64,000 nt of DNA from NCBI RefSeq assembly GCF_013337285.1, contig NZ_SUPW01000008.1:124001-188000 (forward strand), given 5' to 3'. The notes under the pieces are model-generated. The model did not search any database and was not told the origin of the DNA. It saw only the letters and a program-made list of their open reading frames with translations. Positions 30,533 to 41,003 of the stretch are shown piece after piece. The DNA comes from Agrobacterium tumefaciens. Its GTDB lineage: Bacteria > Pseudomonadota > Alphaproteobacteria > Rhizobiales > Rhizobiaceae. The number at the start of each line of letters is the position of its first letter. Position 1 is the first letter of the stretch. The position numbers and the translations under genes were made by a program.

Positions 30533-31070
30533 GAAAATCCTCCGGTTCGTTCCATATAATTGAACGCTGGAGGGTGACTGTTCAACCCGTAAAATGACTG
30601 CTGAAAAAATCCGCTAAATGGTGAAAAAAACCTCTTGATTATGACTGCGAATATTCTTATCTCCCGTGCTGCCCAAAGTCGCACGTGCCCATGTGTGTCC
30701 GCCGAGTCCTCGATGTGGTGAGGATTTAGGTAAGGTACCTGGAACTAACCCCTCCAGTCGCTATTCCGGCCAACCGGGAAATGCGAGGACATATGAAGCA
30801 ACGACGGTGCGGGCCTTTCTGGTTCTCTGCCGGCTTTCCATCAGCCGGGGTACTGAAGAGGCACACCATCATTGCCTGAAGTGCGGTCGGGTCAATCCCT
30901 CCAATCGATGGCAGACAAAGCCGAATGATGCTCTGGCAGGGCATCGTTCATATTCACGCCTTGAGCGTATGCTATCGATTCTGCGCCTCCACCGGCTGAT
31001 TCGAATGCATATCTCGAGCGTCCTTTGTCCTCCGGATTTTTCCGGAGTCGGTTTTATAGGGAATATATCG
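30533..31070 (+). ncRNA. Long structured leader upstream of ornithine decarboxylase (candidate speF motif)
   Basis: 538 bases between the divergent LysR and decarboxylase genes. Hairpins are visible at 30830-30848 (CCGGCT/AGCCGG), 30927-30945 (GATGCTC paired with GGGCATC) and directly before the gene, CTCCGG-atttt-CCGGAG at 31030-31046. I recall a conserved speF RNA motif described upstream of ornithine decarboxylase genes in alphaproteobacteria including Agrobacterium. Position and gene fit, but I could not align the consensus. The decarboxylase frame is open from 30666, so a long N-terminal extension would be possible but is judged artefactual. Confidence 0.5.
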
Positions 31071-32204
31071 ATGACGACTGCACGCATTCTCGACTTCATC
31101 AAAACCCGACGTCCCGAAGGCCCTTGCCTTGTGGTTGATCTCGACGTCGTGCGCGACAATTTCAACGCGTTCCGGCATTCCCTGCCGAACAGCGCGATCT
31201 ATTATGCCGTCAAGGCAAACCCGGCTCCGGAAATCCTGAAGCTGCTTGCTGGCCTCGGCTCCAACTTCGATTGCGCCTCCGTGGCTGAAATCCAGATGGC
31301 GCTCGATGCCGGTGCGACTTCCGACCGCATCTCCTACGGCAATACCATCAAGAAGGAACGCGATGTCGCCCGCGCTTACGCGCTCGGCATTGATCTCTTC
31401 GCCGTGGACAGCCATGAGGAAGTCGAGAAGGTTGCCCGTGCCGCTCCTGGCGCGCGCGTGTTCTGCCGCGTGCTGACGGATGGCGAAGGCGCCGAATGGC
31501 CGCTGTCGCGCAAGTTCGGCTGCGTGCCGCAGATGGCTGTCGACGTTCTGGTCTATGCCCATCAGCTGGGTCTGGAATCCTACGGCGTTTCCTTCCATGT
31601 CGGTTCGCAGATGATGAATCTCGACGCATGGGATGCAGCACTTGCCGATGCCAAGCGCGTCTTTGCGTCGCTTGCCAAGCAGGGCATCCACCTGCAGATG
31701 GTCAATATGGGCGGTGGTTTCCCGACCAAGTACCTGCGCGACGTTCCTGCTGCCGAAGAATACGGCCAGGCGATCGACTCGGCGCTGCGCAAGCACTTCG
31801 GCAACCAGATCCCGAAGACGATCATCGAGCCGGGCCGCGGCATGGTGGGCAATGCGGGCGTCATCAAGGCGGAAGTCGTTCTTGTCTCGAAGAAGTCCGA
31901 CAACGACAACCACCGCTGGGTGTTCCTCGACATCGGCAAGTTCGGCGGTCTCGCCGAGACGATGGACGAGGCTATCCGTTACCCGATCCGCACGACACGC
32001 GATCAGGACGAGATGTTGCCCTGCGTTCTGGCCGGCCCGACCTGCGACAGCGCCGACGTGCTGTATGAAAAGAACATGTACCCGCTGCCGGTCTCGCTGA
32101 CCATCGGCGACGAAGTTCTGATCGAAGGCACAGGCGCTTACACGACCACCTATTCGGCGGTCGCCTTTAACGGCTTCGAGCCGCTGAAGTCCTACGTCAT
32201 CTGA
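31071..32204 (+). CDS. odc: Ornithine (lysine/ornithine) decarboxylase, fold-type III
   Basis: 377 aa from the ATG at 31071 (AGGGAATAT upstream), matching family length; the frame is open 405 bases further 5-prime but that part lacks homology. Converts ornithine (in many rhizobia also lysine) to putrescine/cadaverine with PLP. Seen: Schiff-base K48 in YYAVKANP, HVGSQ (176-180), EPGRGMVGNAG (253-263) for phosphate binding, and catalytic C325 in GPTCDSADVL from the partner subunit. The leader RNA probably controls expression by polyamines. Followed by a hairpin and an acetyltransferase gene. Confidence 0.95.
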   Translation: MTTARILDFIKTRRPEGPCLVVDLDVVRDNFNAFRHSLPNSAIYYAVKANPAPEILKLLAGLGSNFDCASVAEIQMALDAGATSDRISYGNTIKKERDVARAYALGIDLFAVDSHEEVEKVARAAPGARVFCRVLTDGEGAEWPLSRKFGCVPQMAVDVLVYAHQLGLESYGVSFHVGSQMMNLDAWDAALADAKRVFASLAKQGIHLQMVNMGGGFPTKYLRDVPAAEEYGQAIDSALRKHFGNQIPKTIIEPGRGMVGNAGVIKAEVVLVSKKSDNDNHRWVFLDIGKFGGLAETMDEAIRYPIRTTRDQDEMLPCVLAGPTCDSADVLYEKNMYPLPVSLTIGDEVLIEGTGAYTTTYSAVAFNGFEPLKSYVI

Positions 32205-32209
32205 TCCGA

Positions 32210-32235
32210 ACGCCGCCCGCTGAACAGGGCGGCGT
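32210..32235. terminator. Hairpin after ornithine decarboxylase
   Basis: A 9-bp perfect stem ACGCCGCCC/GGGCGGCGT (32210-32218, 32227-32235) with an 8-nt loop, 5 bases after the stop; only a short T stretch follows, so read-through into the acetyltransferase gene is possible. Confidence 0.65.
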
Positions 32236-32396
32236 CTCGACCAAGCTTCCGTTCCGGCCCTGCCGATTGTGCTGTTGCGCAAATCCCTGCTTGCTGCTCC
32301 TCTTCCAGCCGAGGAAAGCGTGTCGGCGGGCCGGAACGGTTTCACCATTTTTCATCAAGGGCCGCGTGTGGGCGGTTGTGTGACGGGAGGCCAAGG

Positions 32397-32966
32397 ATGG
32401 CCGCTCTTTTGAATTCGGTACGGGCATTTTTCACGCCGCAGACATTTCATGTCGATCAGGAAAATCCGGGCGATGTCGTCGCCCGTGAGAACCTGCTGGA
32501 CCGCGCCATGGGCGCTGGCCGCCGCCGCAAATCTTCCGAAAAGCTGCGCGCCGGCCGCGTTCCGGCCGAAGGCCTGGCGCTGGTTGCCCGTGATGAGGAC
32601 GGCCATGTCATCGCCACGGTGCGCCTGTGGAATGTCGAAGCCGGCATTTCGCGCGAAGGCCGCGCCGTCGAAGCGCTGCTGCTCGGCCCGCTGGCCGTCG
32701 ATGCCGCCCATGAGGGCAAGGGCATCGGTTCGGCGCTGATGCGTGCGGCAATCGCCGAAGCCACCAGACGCGGCCACGGCGCCATCCTTCTGGTCGGTGA
32801 CGCGCCCTATTACGAGCGCTTCGGTTTCTTCGCCAACAAGGCGCAGCACCTGATCATGCCCGGCCCGTTCGAGCGCAGCCGTTTCCTGGCGCTGGAGCTG
32901 AAAGCCGGCTGGCTGGAAGGCGCTGCCGGTCTCTTGGTCGCAAACGGCCGCAGGCTCTCGGCCTGA
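32397..32966 (+). CDS. GNAT-family N-acetyltransferase
   Basis: 189 aa; ATG at 32397 with GGGAGG six bases upstream. Contains the acetyl-CoA binding motif A: LLLGPLAVDAAHEGKGIGSALMRAAIAEA in parts, with the Q/R-x-x-G-x-G/A pattern represented by EGKGIG. GDAPYYERFGFFA forms motif B, typical of the YhbS subgroup. The N-terminal 45 residues are variable. Sitting directly behind ornithine decarboxylase, it could acetylate a polyamine, but YhbS-like proteins are diverse and the hairpin between the genes weakens the operon argument. Confidence 0.9.
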   Translation: MAALLNSVRAFFTPQTFHVDQENPGDVVARENLLDRAMGAGRRRKSSEKLRAGRVPAEGLALVARDEDGHVIATVRLWNVEAGISREGRAVEALLLGPLAVDAAHEGKGIGSALMRAAIAEATRRGHGAILLVGDAPYYERFGFFANKAQHLIMPGPFERSRFLALELKAGWLEGAAGLLVANGRRLSA

Positions 32967-32988
32967 GGCGAGCCCCGCTGCTAATATC

Positions 32989-33020
32989 AAACCCCGGCTC
33001 AACGTCGGGGTTTATTCTTT
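32989..33020 (+). terminator. Rho-independent terminator after the acetyltransferase gene
   Basis: Stem AAACCCCG/CGGGGTTT (32989-32996, 33006-33013) with a 9-nt loop followed by ATTCTTT. Confidence 0.85.
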
Positions 33021-33094
33021 CTACCATATGATCTGTGCAGACGACCTTTCCCCCGCCGACATTTTTCCGAACATCTCTTGCCTGTGACGATTTG

Positions 33095-33108
33095 CGGGTA
33101 TATACCCG
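33095..33108. promoter_or_regulatory. MarR operator 1 (autoregulatory)
   Basis: Perfect 14-bp palindrome CGGGTATATACCCG ending 6 bases before the marR-type start codon. Two related copies lie before the MFS gene. Confidence 0.75.
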
Positions 33109-33114
33109 AGACAA

Positions 33115-33516
33115 ATGCCAAATGATCGCTGCCATTGCATTCTGTTGCGCAAAGCATCCCGCAAGGTCTCGTCCTATTATGACGAGGCGCTGGCGCCGCT
33201 TGGCGTCAATATTGGCCAGTTCAGCCTGTTGCGGAATATCAACCGTACTGCGCCGGTGTCGCTGACGGATCTCGCCGCGCGGGTGGAGCTGGATCGCTCT
33301 ACCGTCGGCCGCAATACCAAGGTGCTGGCGCGCATGGGCCTTGTGGCGATCGGTCACGGCGAAGACCAGCGCGAGGCGATGCTGACCGTGACGGCGGAGG
33401 GGCAGGCAATCCTGAAGACGGGCGCGCCGCTCTGGGACGGGGTGCAGGATGAGATCGAGGCTCGGCTGGGGCCGGAAAAGACCGCGCAATTGCAGGAACT
33501 GCTCGCAGCCCTGTAA
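33115..33516 (+). CDS. MarR-family transcriptional regulator
   Basis: 133 aa. The winged helix-turn-helix is complete: GQFSLLRNINRTAPVSLTDLAARVELDRSTVGRNTKVLARMGLV in parts, followed by the wing DQREAMLTVTAEGQAIL with the conserved D-x-R. Short N- and C-terminal dimer helices. It sits 6 bases after a palindrome of the same type found twice before the MFS gene, so it most likely represses itself and the transporter and is released by a ligand the transporter moves. Two Cys near the N-terminus (C6, C8) could sense redox; that is a guess. Confidence 0.92.
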   Translation: MPNDRCHCILLRKASRKVSSYYDEALAPLGVNIGQFSLLRNINRTAPVSLTDLAARVELDRSTVGRNTKVLARMGLVAIGHGEDQREAMLTVTAEGQAILKTGAPLWDGVQDEIEARLGPEKTAQLQELLAAL

Positions 33517-33532
33517 TTTTTTGATCATGAAG

Positions 33533-33566
33533 CGGGTATCTACCCACAAAATCGGGCATATACCCG
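33533..33566. promoter_or_regulatory. MarR operators 2 and 3 before the MFS gene
   Basis: Two copies: CGGGTATCTACCCA at 33533-33546 and CGGGCATATACCCG at 33553-33566, 20 bases centre to centre, about two helical turns, so dimers could bind the same face. They match the palindrome at 33095-33108 in 12 and 13 of 14 bases. Confidence 0.7.
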
Positions 33567-33605
33567 GAATATCCGGCCGCTGGCCGCTGGAAAGGGATTT
33601 TGAAC

Positions 33606-34901
33606 ATGCTCTCCACACGCCTTGCCGGATGGATGGCCGGCAGAAACCTGCATTATGGTTGGGTTGTCGCCGCCACCACCTTTCTGACCATGCTGGCCAC
33701 CGCCGGCGCCATGGGGTCTGCGGGGGTGATGATCCAGCCGCTGCATCAGGAGTTCGGCTGGGATATCGCCGATATTTCCACCGCCATGGCCGTGCGGCTG
33801 GTGCTTTTTGGCCTGCTCGGACCTTTCGCCGCCGCCTTCATGAACCATTTCGGCATCCGGCAGGTGGTTTCAACGGCGCTCGCGCTGATCATGGGTGGCA
33901 TCGTTGCCTCGTTCTTAATGACCGAGGTCTGGCAATTGCTGCTGCTGTGGGGCGTGGTGATCGGCGTCGGCACCGGCATGACGGCGCTGGTGCTGGGTGC
34001 GACGGTGGCGTCGCGCTGGTTTTCCAAACGTCGCGGACTGGTGATCGGCCTGATGACGGCAAGCAACGCCACCGGTCAGCTGGTTTTTCTGCCGCTTTTG
34101 GCGGCCCTGACGGAGGCCTATGGCTGGCGAACCGCCCTGACGCTGACCGTTGCGGTGATTGCGGCGGCCATGGTCCTCGTGCTTTTGCTGATGCGTGACC
34201 ATCCCGCCGATGTCGGCCTGCCGGCCTATGGCGAGACCGTGGTGGCGCACCCGCCGAAACAGGACCACAAGTTCCTTGCAACGCTGGTCTCGCCGATTTT
34301 GACCCTGAAAAGTGTCTCCGGCAACCCGGTCTTCTGGGTGTTGTTTGGCACCTTCTTCGTCTGCGGGCTGTCCACCAACGGCCTGATCCAGACCCACTGG
34401 ATTTCCATCTGCGGCGATTTCGGCATGGCGGCGGTCACCGCCGCAGGCACGCTGGCGGTGATCGGCATTTTCGATTTCTTCGGCACGATCTTTGCCGGCT
34501 GGCTTTCCGACCGTTTCGACAATCGTTTCCTGCTGTTCTGGTTTTACGGTCTGCGCGGCCTGTCCCTGCTTTATCTCTCGTTTTCCGGGTTCAGTGTCGT
34601 GGAGCTTTCGGTCTTCGCCGTATTCTACGGGCTGGACTGGGTGGCGACCGTGCCGCCGACGGTGAAACTGGCCGCCGAGAATTTCGGCCGCGAAAAGGCC
34701 GGGCTGGTGTTCGGCTGGGTGTTTGCCGGCCATCAGCTGGGGGCCGCCACTGCCGCCTTCGGTGCCGGGTTCCTCAAGAGCGACTTCGACACCTATATGC
34801 CGGCGCTGCAGATCGCCGGGCTGATGTGCATGATTGCAGCTGTCTCGGTGCTGTTGCTCAGAAAGCCGGGCGCTGCCAACCTTGCGCTGCAGGCCGCATA
34901 A
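33606..34901 (+). CDS. MFS transporter
   Basis: 431 aa; ATG at 33606 with AAGGGA upstream. Twelve hydrophobic helices can be followed. The N-terminal pattern MLATAGAMGSAGVMIQPLHQEFGWDIADIS resembles the oxalate/formate and monocarboxylate group of the major facilitator superfamily. The loop between helices 2 and 3 carries GPFAAAFMNHFGIRQV; the central loop around residue 205-225 is charged. Regulated by the adjacent MarR protein through operators 2 and 3. The cargo may be an organic acid or aromatic compound, by family analogy only. Confidence 0.9.
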   Translation: MLSTRLAGWMAGRNLHYGWVVAATTFLTMLATAGAMGSAGVMIQPLHQEFGWDIADISTAMAVRLVLFGLLGPFAAAFMNHFGIRQVVSTALALIMGGIVASFLMTEVWQLLLLWGVVIGVGTGMTALVLGATVASRWFSKRRGLVIGLMTASNATGQLVFLPLLAALTEAYGWRTALTLTVAVIAAAMVLVLLLMRDHPADVGLPAYGETVVAHPPKQDHKFLATLVSPILTLKSVSGNPVFWVLFGTFFVCGLSTNGLIQTHWISICGDFGMAAVTAAGTLAVIGIFDFFGTIFAGWLSDRFDNRFLLFWFYGLRGLSLLYLSFSGFSVVELSVFAVFYGLDWVATVPPTVKLAAENFGREKAGLVFGWVFAGHQLGAATAAFGAGFLKSDFDTYMPALQIAGLMCMIAAVSVLLLRKPGAANLALQAA

Positions 34902-34933
34902 TCGATACCCATCAACAAAGTTCACATTGAACG

Positions 34934-34966
34934 GGCGGCGGATGATTTTCCGCCGCCACCTCTTTT
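34934..34966 (+). terminator. Terminator after the MFS gene
   Basis: Stem GGCGGCGG/CCGCCGCC (34934-34941, 34950-34957) with an 8-nt loop, then ACCTCTTTT. Confidence 0.8.
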
Positions 34967-35463
34967 CGCCCAATCACTTGCGGCAAAATTGCTCCCCGCT
35001 TTTCCCCGCCGTCGCTTTCGGCCGCATCATGGTGCCTGCAACCGGAACGGAAGGATGATACGCGCGGCGTCCTTCGCGAACCGGTGGCCGGCATCAACAA
35101 GCATGGTTCTGGCAGACCATGTTTCGGAAAGGGCGCCCCGCAATGCCAGAAGCGGGGAGGGGCCGATCCGATAGGTGCCGTGAAAATGCCTTCAGCGACA
35201 CGGGCCGGCATTACGGTCGGCAAGACGCGGTCCGGCAAATGCAAGACTTCCCCACACTCCCATCCCATCCGCATTTGCCGGACCGACGCTTCGCCCCGCT
35301 GCCTTGCCGCTGCGGCGAATTCCTGTGGGCAAAGCGCTTTGGACTTGTTAACTGCGCAGCCTGAAACGTTGTAGATTCCTCTGGCCCGGCTGTACCTCTT
35401 CGCCGACATGGTCTAAACCGCTGTCATCTTTTCACGCTCGATGGATATGAGAAGGCCTCTCCG
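34967..35463. other. Intergenic region upstream of abg with strong hairpins
   Basis: About 500 bases without a supported gene. It holds a 6-bp hairpin CCCCGC/GCGGGG at 35136-35157. It also holds a perfect 15-bp inverted repeat (35228-35242 with 35271-35285, arm CGGTCCGGCAAATGC) around a 28-base pyrimidine-rich loop. The short open frames here, on both strands, lack ribosome sites and have unlike codon use. The block may be a leader, a small RNA or an old insertion remnant. Confidence 0.45.
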
Positions 35464-36843
35464 ATGATCGATCCCAAAGCGCTTGCAGCCCGTTTTCCCG
35501 GTGATTTCCTGTTCGGCGTCGCAACCGCCTCCTTCCAGATCGAAGGCTCCACCAAGGTGGATGGCCGCAAGCCCTCCATCTGGGATGCCTTCTGCAACAT
35601 GCCGGGTCATGTCTTTGGGCGTCACAATGGCGATATTGCCTGTGACCATTATAATCGCTGGGAAGACGATCTCGATCTCATCAAGGAAATGGGTGTCGAG
35701 GCCTATCGTTTCTCCATCGCCTGGCCGCGCATCATCCCTGATGGTTTCGGGCCGATCAACGAAAAGGGGCTGGATTTTTACGATCGCCTCATCGATGGCT
35801 GCAAGGCGCGCGGCATCAAGACCTATGCGACGCTTTACCATTGGGATCTGCCGCTGACACTGATGGGCGACGGCGGCTGGGCATCGCGCTCCACCGCCCA
35901 TGCCTTCCAGCGTTACGCCAAGACCGTCATGGCCCGCCTCGGCGACCGGCTGGATGCGGTGGCGACCTTCAACGAGCCCTGGTGCGCGGTCTGGCTCAGC
36001 CATCTTTACGGCATCCATGCGCCGGGCGAGCGCAACATGGAGGCAGCCCTTGCCGCCATGCACCACATCAATCTCGCCCATGGTTTCGGCGTCGAGGCAT
36101 CCCGCCATGTCGCGCCGAAGGTGCCGGTAGGGCTGGTGCTGAACGCCCATTCCGTCATCCCGGCATCCGACAGCGAGGCCGATCTGAAAGCCGCCGAGCG
36201 GGCATTCCAGTTCCACAATGGCGCGTTTTTCGATCCGGTCTTCAAGGGTGAATACCCCGCTGAAATGATGGAAGCGCTGGGCGATCGCATGCCTGCCGTG
36301 GAGGCGGAAGACCTCGCCATCATCAGCCAGAAGCTCGACTGGTGGGGCCTGAATTATTACACGCCGATGCGTGTCGCCGACGATGCGACGCCGGGCGCGG
36401 AATTCCCGGCCACCACACCGGCCCCGGCGGTCAGCGCTGTGAAGACCGATATCGGCTGGGAGGTTTATGCGCCGGCGCTCAAATCGCTGGTGGAGGCGCT
36501 CTACAAGCGTTACGACTTGCCGGATTGCTACATCACCGAAAACGGCGCCTGCTATAATACGGGCATCGAAAATGGTGAGGTGAACGACCAGCCGCGTCTC
36601 GATTATTACGCCGAACACCTCGGCATCGTCGCCGATCTCATCAAGGACGGCTACCCGATGCGCGGTTATTTCGCCTGGAGCCTGATGGACAATTTCGAAT
36701 GGGCCGAGGGTTATCGTATGCGCTTCGGTCTCGTGCATGTGGATTACGACACACAGGTGCGGACATTGAAGAACAGTGGGAAGTGGTACAGCGCGCTGGC
36801 GTCGGGGTTTCCGAAGGGCAACCATGGTGTGGTGAAGGGGTGA
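35464..36843 (+). CDS. abg: Family GH1 beta-glucosidase (Abg)
   Basis: 459 aa, the same length as the Agrobacterium beta-glucosidase Abg, which it matches nearly residue for residue as I recall that sequence. Retaining glycosidase of broad aryl/alkyl beta-glucoside, beta-galactoside and cellobiose range. Seen: acid/base E171 in TFNEPW and nucleophile E359 in YITENGA, plus the GH1 N-terminal signature FLFGVATASFQIEG and the substrate-binding WSLMDNFEWAEGY. No signal peptide, so cytoplasmic. No transport gene adjoins it; the 500-base upstream region may hold its control elements. Confidence 0.97.
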   Translation: MIDPKALAARFPGDFLFGVATASFQIEGSTKVDGRKPSIWDAFCNMPGHVFGRHNGDIACDHYNRWEDDLDLIKEMGVEAYRFSIAWPRIIPDGFGPINEKGLDFYDRLIDGCKARGIKTYATLYHWDLPLTLMGDGGWASRSTAHAFQRYAKTVMARLGDRLDAVATFNEPWCAVWLSHLYGIHAPGERNMEAALAAMHHINLAHGFGVEASRHVAPKVPVGLVLNAHSVIPASDSEADLKAAERAFQFHNGAFFDPVFKGEYPAEMMEALGDRMPAVEAEDLAIISQKLDWWGLNYYTPMRVADDATPGAEFPATTPAPAVSAVKTDIGWEVYAPALKSLVEALYKRYDLPDCYITENGACYNTGIENGEVNDQPRLDYYAEHLGIVADLIKDGYPMRGYFAWSLMDNFEWAEGYRMRFGLVHVDYDTQVRTLKNSGKWYSALASGFPKGNHGVVKG

Positions 36844-36900
36844 GGCTACGCCTCAGGACACTGGCCTCTCGCCATCGTCAGCCTTCGAACAATGCGCGCT

Positions 36901-37017
36901 CCTCATCCCTGTGCTTGTCACAGGGATCCAGCCAGCCCAAGTCCTTGGGCTGAAAGGAGTCTTTCCGCCACGCGGACGCGTGTCGGCTGGATTCCTGTGA
37001 CAAGCACAGGAATGAGG
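36901..37017. repeat. Palindromic repeat element after abg
   Basis: Arms of 33 nt (36901-36933 and 36985-37017) are reverse complements with 31 of 33 matches; they begin CCTCATCCCTGTGCTTGTCA. A small inner hairpin AGCCCAAG/CTTGGGCT starts at 36934. The TCATCC...GCTTGTC core resembles the outer arms of the 20223-20522 element. The remaining bases up to 37255 hold no other feature except the ribosome site of the next gene. Confidence 0.75.
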
Positions 37018-37255
37018 GTGGGAGACCGGCTGATGCGTGAATTCACCCTCGGCTCCTGACGGGCGAGGGCACGAAGCCTATCCGCAATAAAGTCTGTCTC
37101 CTTATTATCAGTTTTCCAAACTTTCTTATCGGTTACCTGGCGGTGCCTGCTTGTGCCCGCCATCCCGTCCCTTATGTCAGGCAAGCTACGAAGCGTAGCG
37201 CCCGTTCTGTCGCCCAAGGGGCAGGGCGGGCTGGTCCTCCCAAGGGAAAACGAAC

Positions 37256-37885
37256 ATGCTTATCGAAAAACTCAACTGGCGTTATGCCACCAAGAAAATG
37301 GACCCTTCCAGGACGGTGTCCGAAGACAAGGTCGAGCGCATCCTCGAGGCGGCGCGGCTGGCGCCAACCTCCAGCGGCCTGCAGCCTTTCGAGGTGATCG
37401 TCGTTACCGATCCTGAAGTCCGTGCGAAAATCCGTGAGATCGCCTGGAACCAGGCGCAGGTCACCGATGGCTCGCATCTGCTGGTGTTTGCGGCGTGGGA
37501 CAACTACACGCAAGAGCGGATCAACCATATGTTCGATCTGGTCAATGAAGAACGCGGCATCAAGAATGAAGGCTGGGAAGCCTATCGCCAGATGCTGCTT
37601 ACCACCTATCCGCAGCGCGACGAGCAGGTGAATTTCGAACATGCCGCCCGTCAGGCCTATATCGGTTTCGGCATGGCGGTGGCGCAGGCCGCTTTCGAGG
37701 GCGTTGATTCCACCCCGATGGAAGGTTTCGACCCGGCCAAGCTGGACGAGATTCTCGGCCTTCGTGAAAAGGGCCTGCGCTCCGTCACCATGCTGCCGCT
37801 CGGCTACCGCCAGCCCGATGGCGACTGGCTGGTGAACCTGAAAAAGGTGCGCCGCCCGCTCGAGGAATTCACCAGCCGCGTGTGA
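37256..37885 (+). CDS. Nitroreductase-family NAD(P)H oxidoreductase (NfsB/YfkO-like)
   Basis: 209 aa flavoprotein; start ATG at 37256 after GGGAAAACGAAC. Seen: N-terminal NWRYATKKMDPSRTVSEDKVERILEAARLAPTSSGLQPF (in parts; the RYATKKMD and APTSSGLQP stretches are FMN-binding), and C-terminal LPLGYRQPDGDWL, the usual family ending. Reduces nitroaromatics, quinones or similar electrophiles with NAD(P)H. Single gene between the palindromic repeat and metN. Physiological substrate unknown. Confidence 0.92.
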   Translation: MLIEKLNWRYATKKMDPSRTVSEDKVERILEAARLAPTSSGLQPFEVIVVTDPEVRAKIREIAWNQAQVTDGSHLLVFAAWDNYTQERINHMFDLVNEERGIKNEGWEAYRQMLLTTYPQRDEQVNFEHAARQAYIGFGMAVAQAAFEGVDSTPMEGFDPAKLDEILGLREKGLRSVTMLPLGYRQPDGDWLVNLKKVRRPLEEFTSRV

Positions 37886-39954
<2,069 letters not shown>

Positions 39955-39987
39955 CTGCGTTTATAATAACAACCCAAGGAGACACCC

Positions 39988-40767
39988 ATGAAGAAACTCA
40001 TCCTCGCGGCTTCGCTCGTCGCCCTCTTCACCGCCGGTCAGGCGCTGGCCGAGACCATCAAGATCGGCGTCACCCCCGCCGAGCACGCGCAGATCATGGA
40101 ACAGGTGAAGAAGATCGCGGCCGCCAAGGGGCTGGATATCGATATCATCGAATTCTCCGACTATGTCGTGCCGAACCAGGCGCTGAATGATGGCGAGTTG
40201 CAGGCCAATTCCTTCCAGCACCAGCCTTACCTTGACAACCAGATCGCTGACCGCAAGTTCGATCTCGTCAGCGTCGGCACCACCATCACCACCCCGATGG
40301 GCGTTTATTCGAAGAAGGTGAAGAACCTTGACGAGCTGAAGGACGGCGCGACCATCGGCATTCCGAACGATCCGACCAATGGCGGCCGCGCGCTTCTGGT
40401 TCTCGCCTCCAAGGGTGTTCTGAAGGTGAAGGAAGAAGCCGGCCTGAAGGTAACGCCGGCCGACATCACCGAAAACCCGAAGAACATCCAGATCGTCGAA
40501 CTTGACGCCGCCCAGCTGCCGCGTTCGCTTGACGACACCGACGCTTCGGTCATCAACACCAACTATGCGACGGCAGCAGGCCTGAACCCGAAGAAGGACG
40601 CCATTGCTGTCGAAAGCGAAAAGTCTCCTTATGCGAACATCATCGCCGTTCGCACGCAGGACAAGGACAAGCCCTGGGTGAAGACGCTGGTGGAATCCTA
40701 CCACAGCCCGGAAGTGAAGGCCTTCATTCTGGAAAAGTATAACGGCACGGTCATCCCGTCCTGGTAA
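39988..40767 (+). CDS. metQ: Methionine-binding protein MetQ
   Basis: 259 aa; NlpA family. Signal peptide LILAASLVALFTAGQALA with no lipobox Cys, so a soluble periplasmic protein as is common in rhizobia. Family motifs: IKIGVTPAEHAQIMEQVKK, FSDYVVPNQALNDGELQANSFQH (in parts), IPNDPTNGGRALLVL, and NTNYATAAGL. Binds L- and possibly D-methionine for MetNI. AAGGAG lies 6 bases before the ATG. A strong terminator follows. Confidence 0.95.
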   Translation: MKKLILAASLVALFTAGQALAETIKIGVTPAEHAQIMEQVKKIAAAKGLDIDIIEFSDYVVPNQALNDGELQANSFQHQPYLDNQIADRKFDLVSVGTTITTPMGVYSKKVKNLDELKDGATIGIPNDPTNGGRALLVLASKGVLKVKEEAGLKVTPADITENPKNIQIVELDAAQLPRSLDDTDASVINTNYATAAGLNPKKDAIAVESEKSPYANIIAVRTQDKDKPWVKTLVESYHSPEVKAFILEKYNGTVIPSW

Positions 40768-40794
40768 CCCTGTTCGCCCTGGCGAAAGTTTTGG

Positions 40795-40826
40795 CCTCTC
40801 CCGTTCGCGGGGGAGGTTTTTTCTTT
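40795..40826 (+). terminator. Rho-independent terminator of metNIQ
   Basis: A 9-bp stem CCTCTCCCG/CGGGGGAGG (40795-40803, 40808-40816) closed by a TTCG tetraloop and followed by TTTTTTCTTT. A textbook intrinsic terminator. Confidence 0.95.
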
Positions 40827-41003
40827 GCGGCGTGGGTTTAAATCCGTCTTTTATGAAAAACCCCCGGTATTTTATGGAAGGATTTTTCAGGTTCACGGCC
40901 AGACTGTCGTTTTATACCCGTATCTTTTTGGGGCGGCGTCACAATGCCGTTTAACGGCTTTTGAATGTTTCCTTCGCAAGATGATGCTTTCGAAGGGGAA
41001 TTT

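Noticed and set aside
30666..31070. 135-codon N-terminal extension of ornithine decarboxylase
   Set aside because: The extension has no homology to the family, runs through hairpins and lies where a regulatory leader is expected; the ATG at 31071 has a ribosome site and gives the family length.
34912..35409. 165-codon minus-strand frame in the gap before abg
   Set aside because: No ribosome site, mixed composition, and it runs through the terminator and a perfect hairpin; more likely chance.
35413..36825. 470-codon minus-strand frame over abg
   Set aside because: abg is a clear functional gene in the other direction; the antisense frame has no domain.
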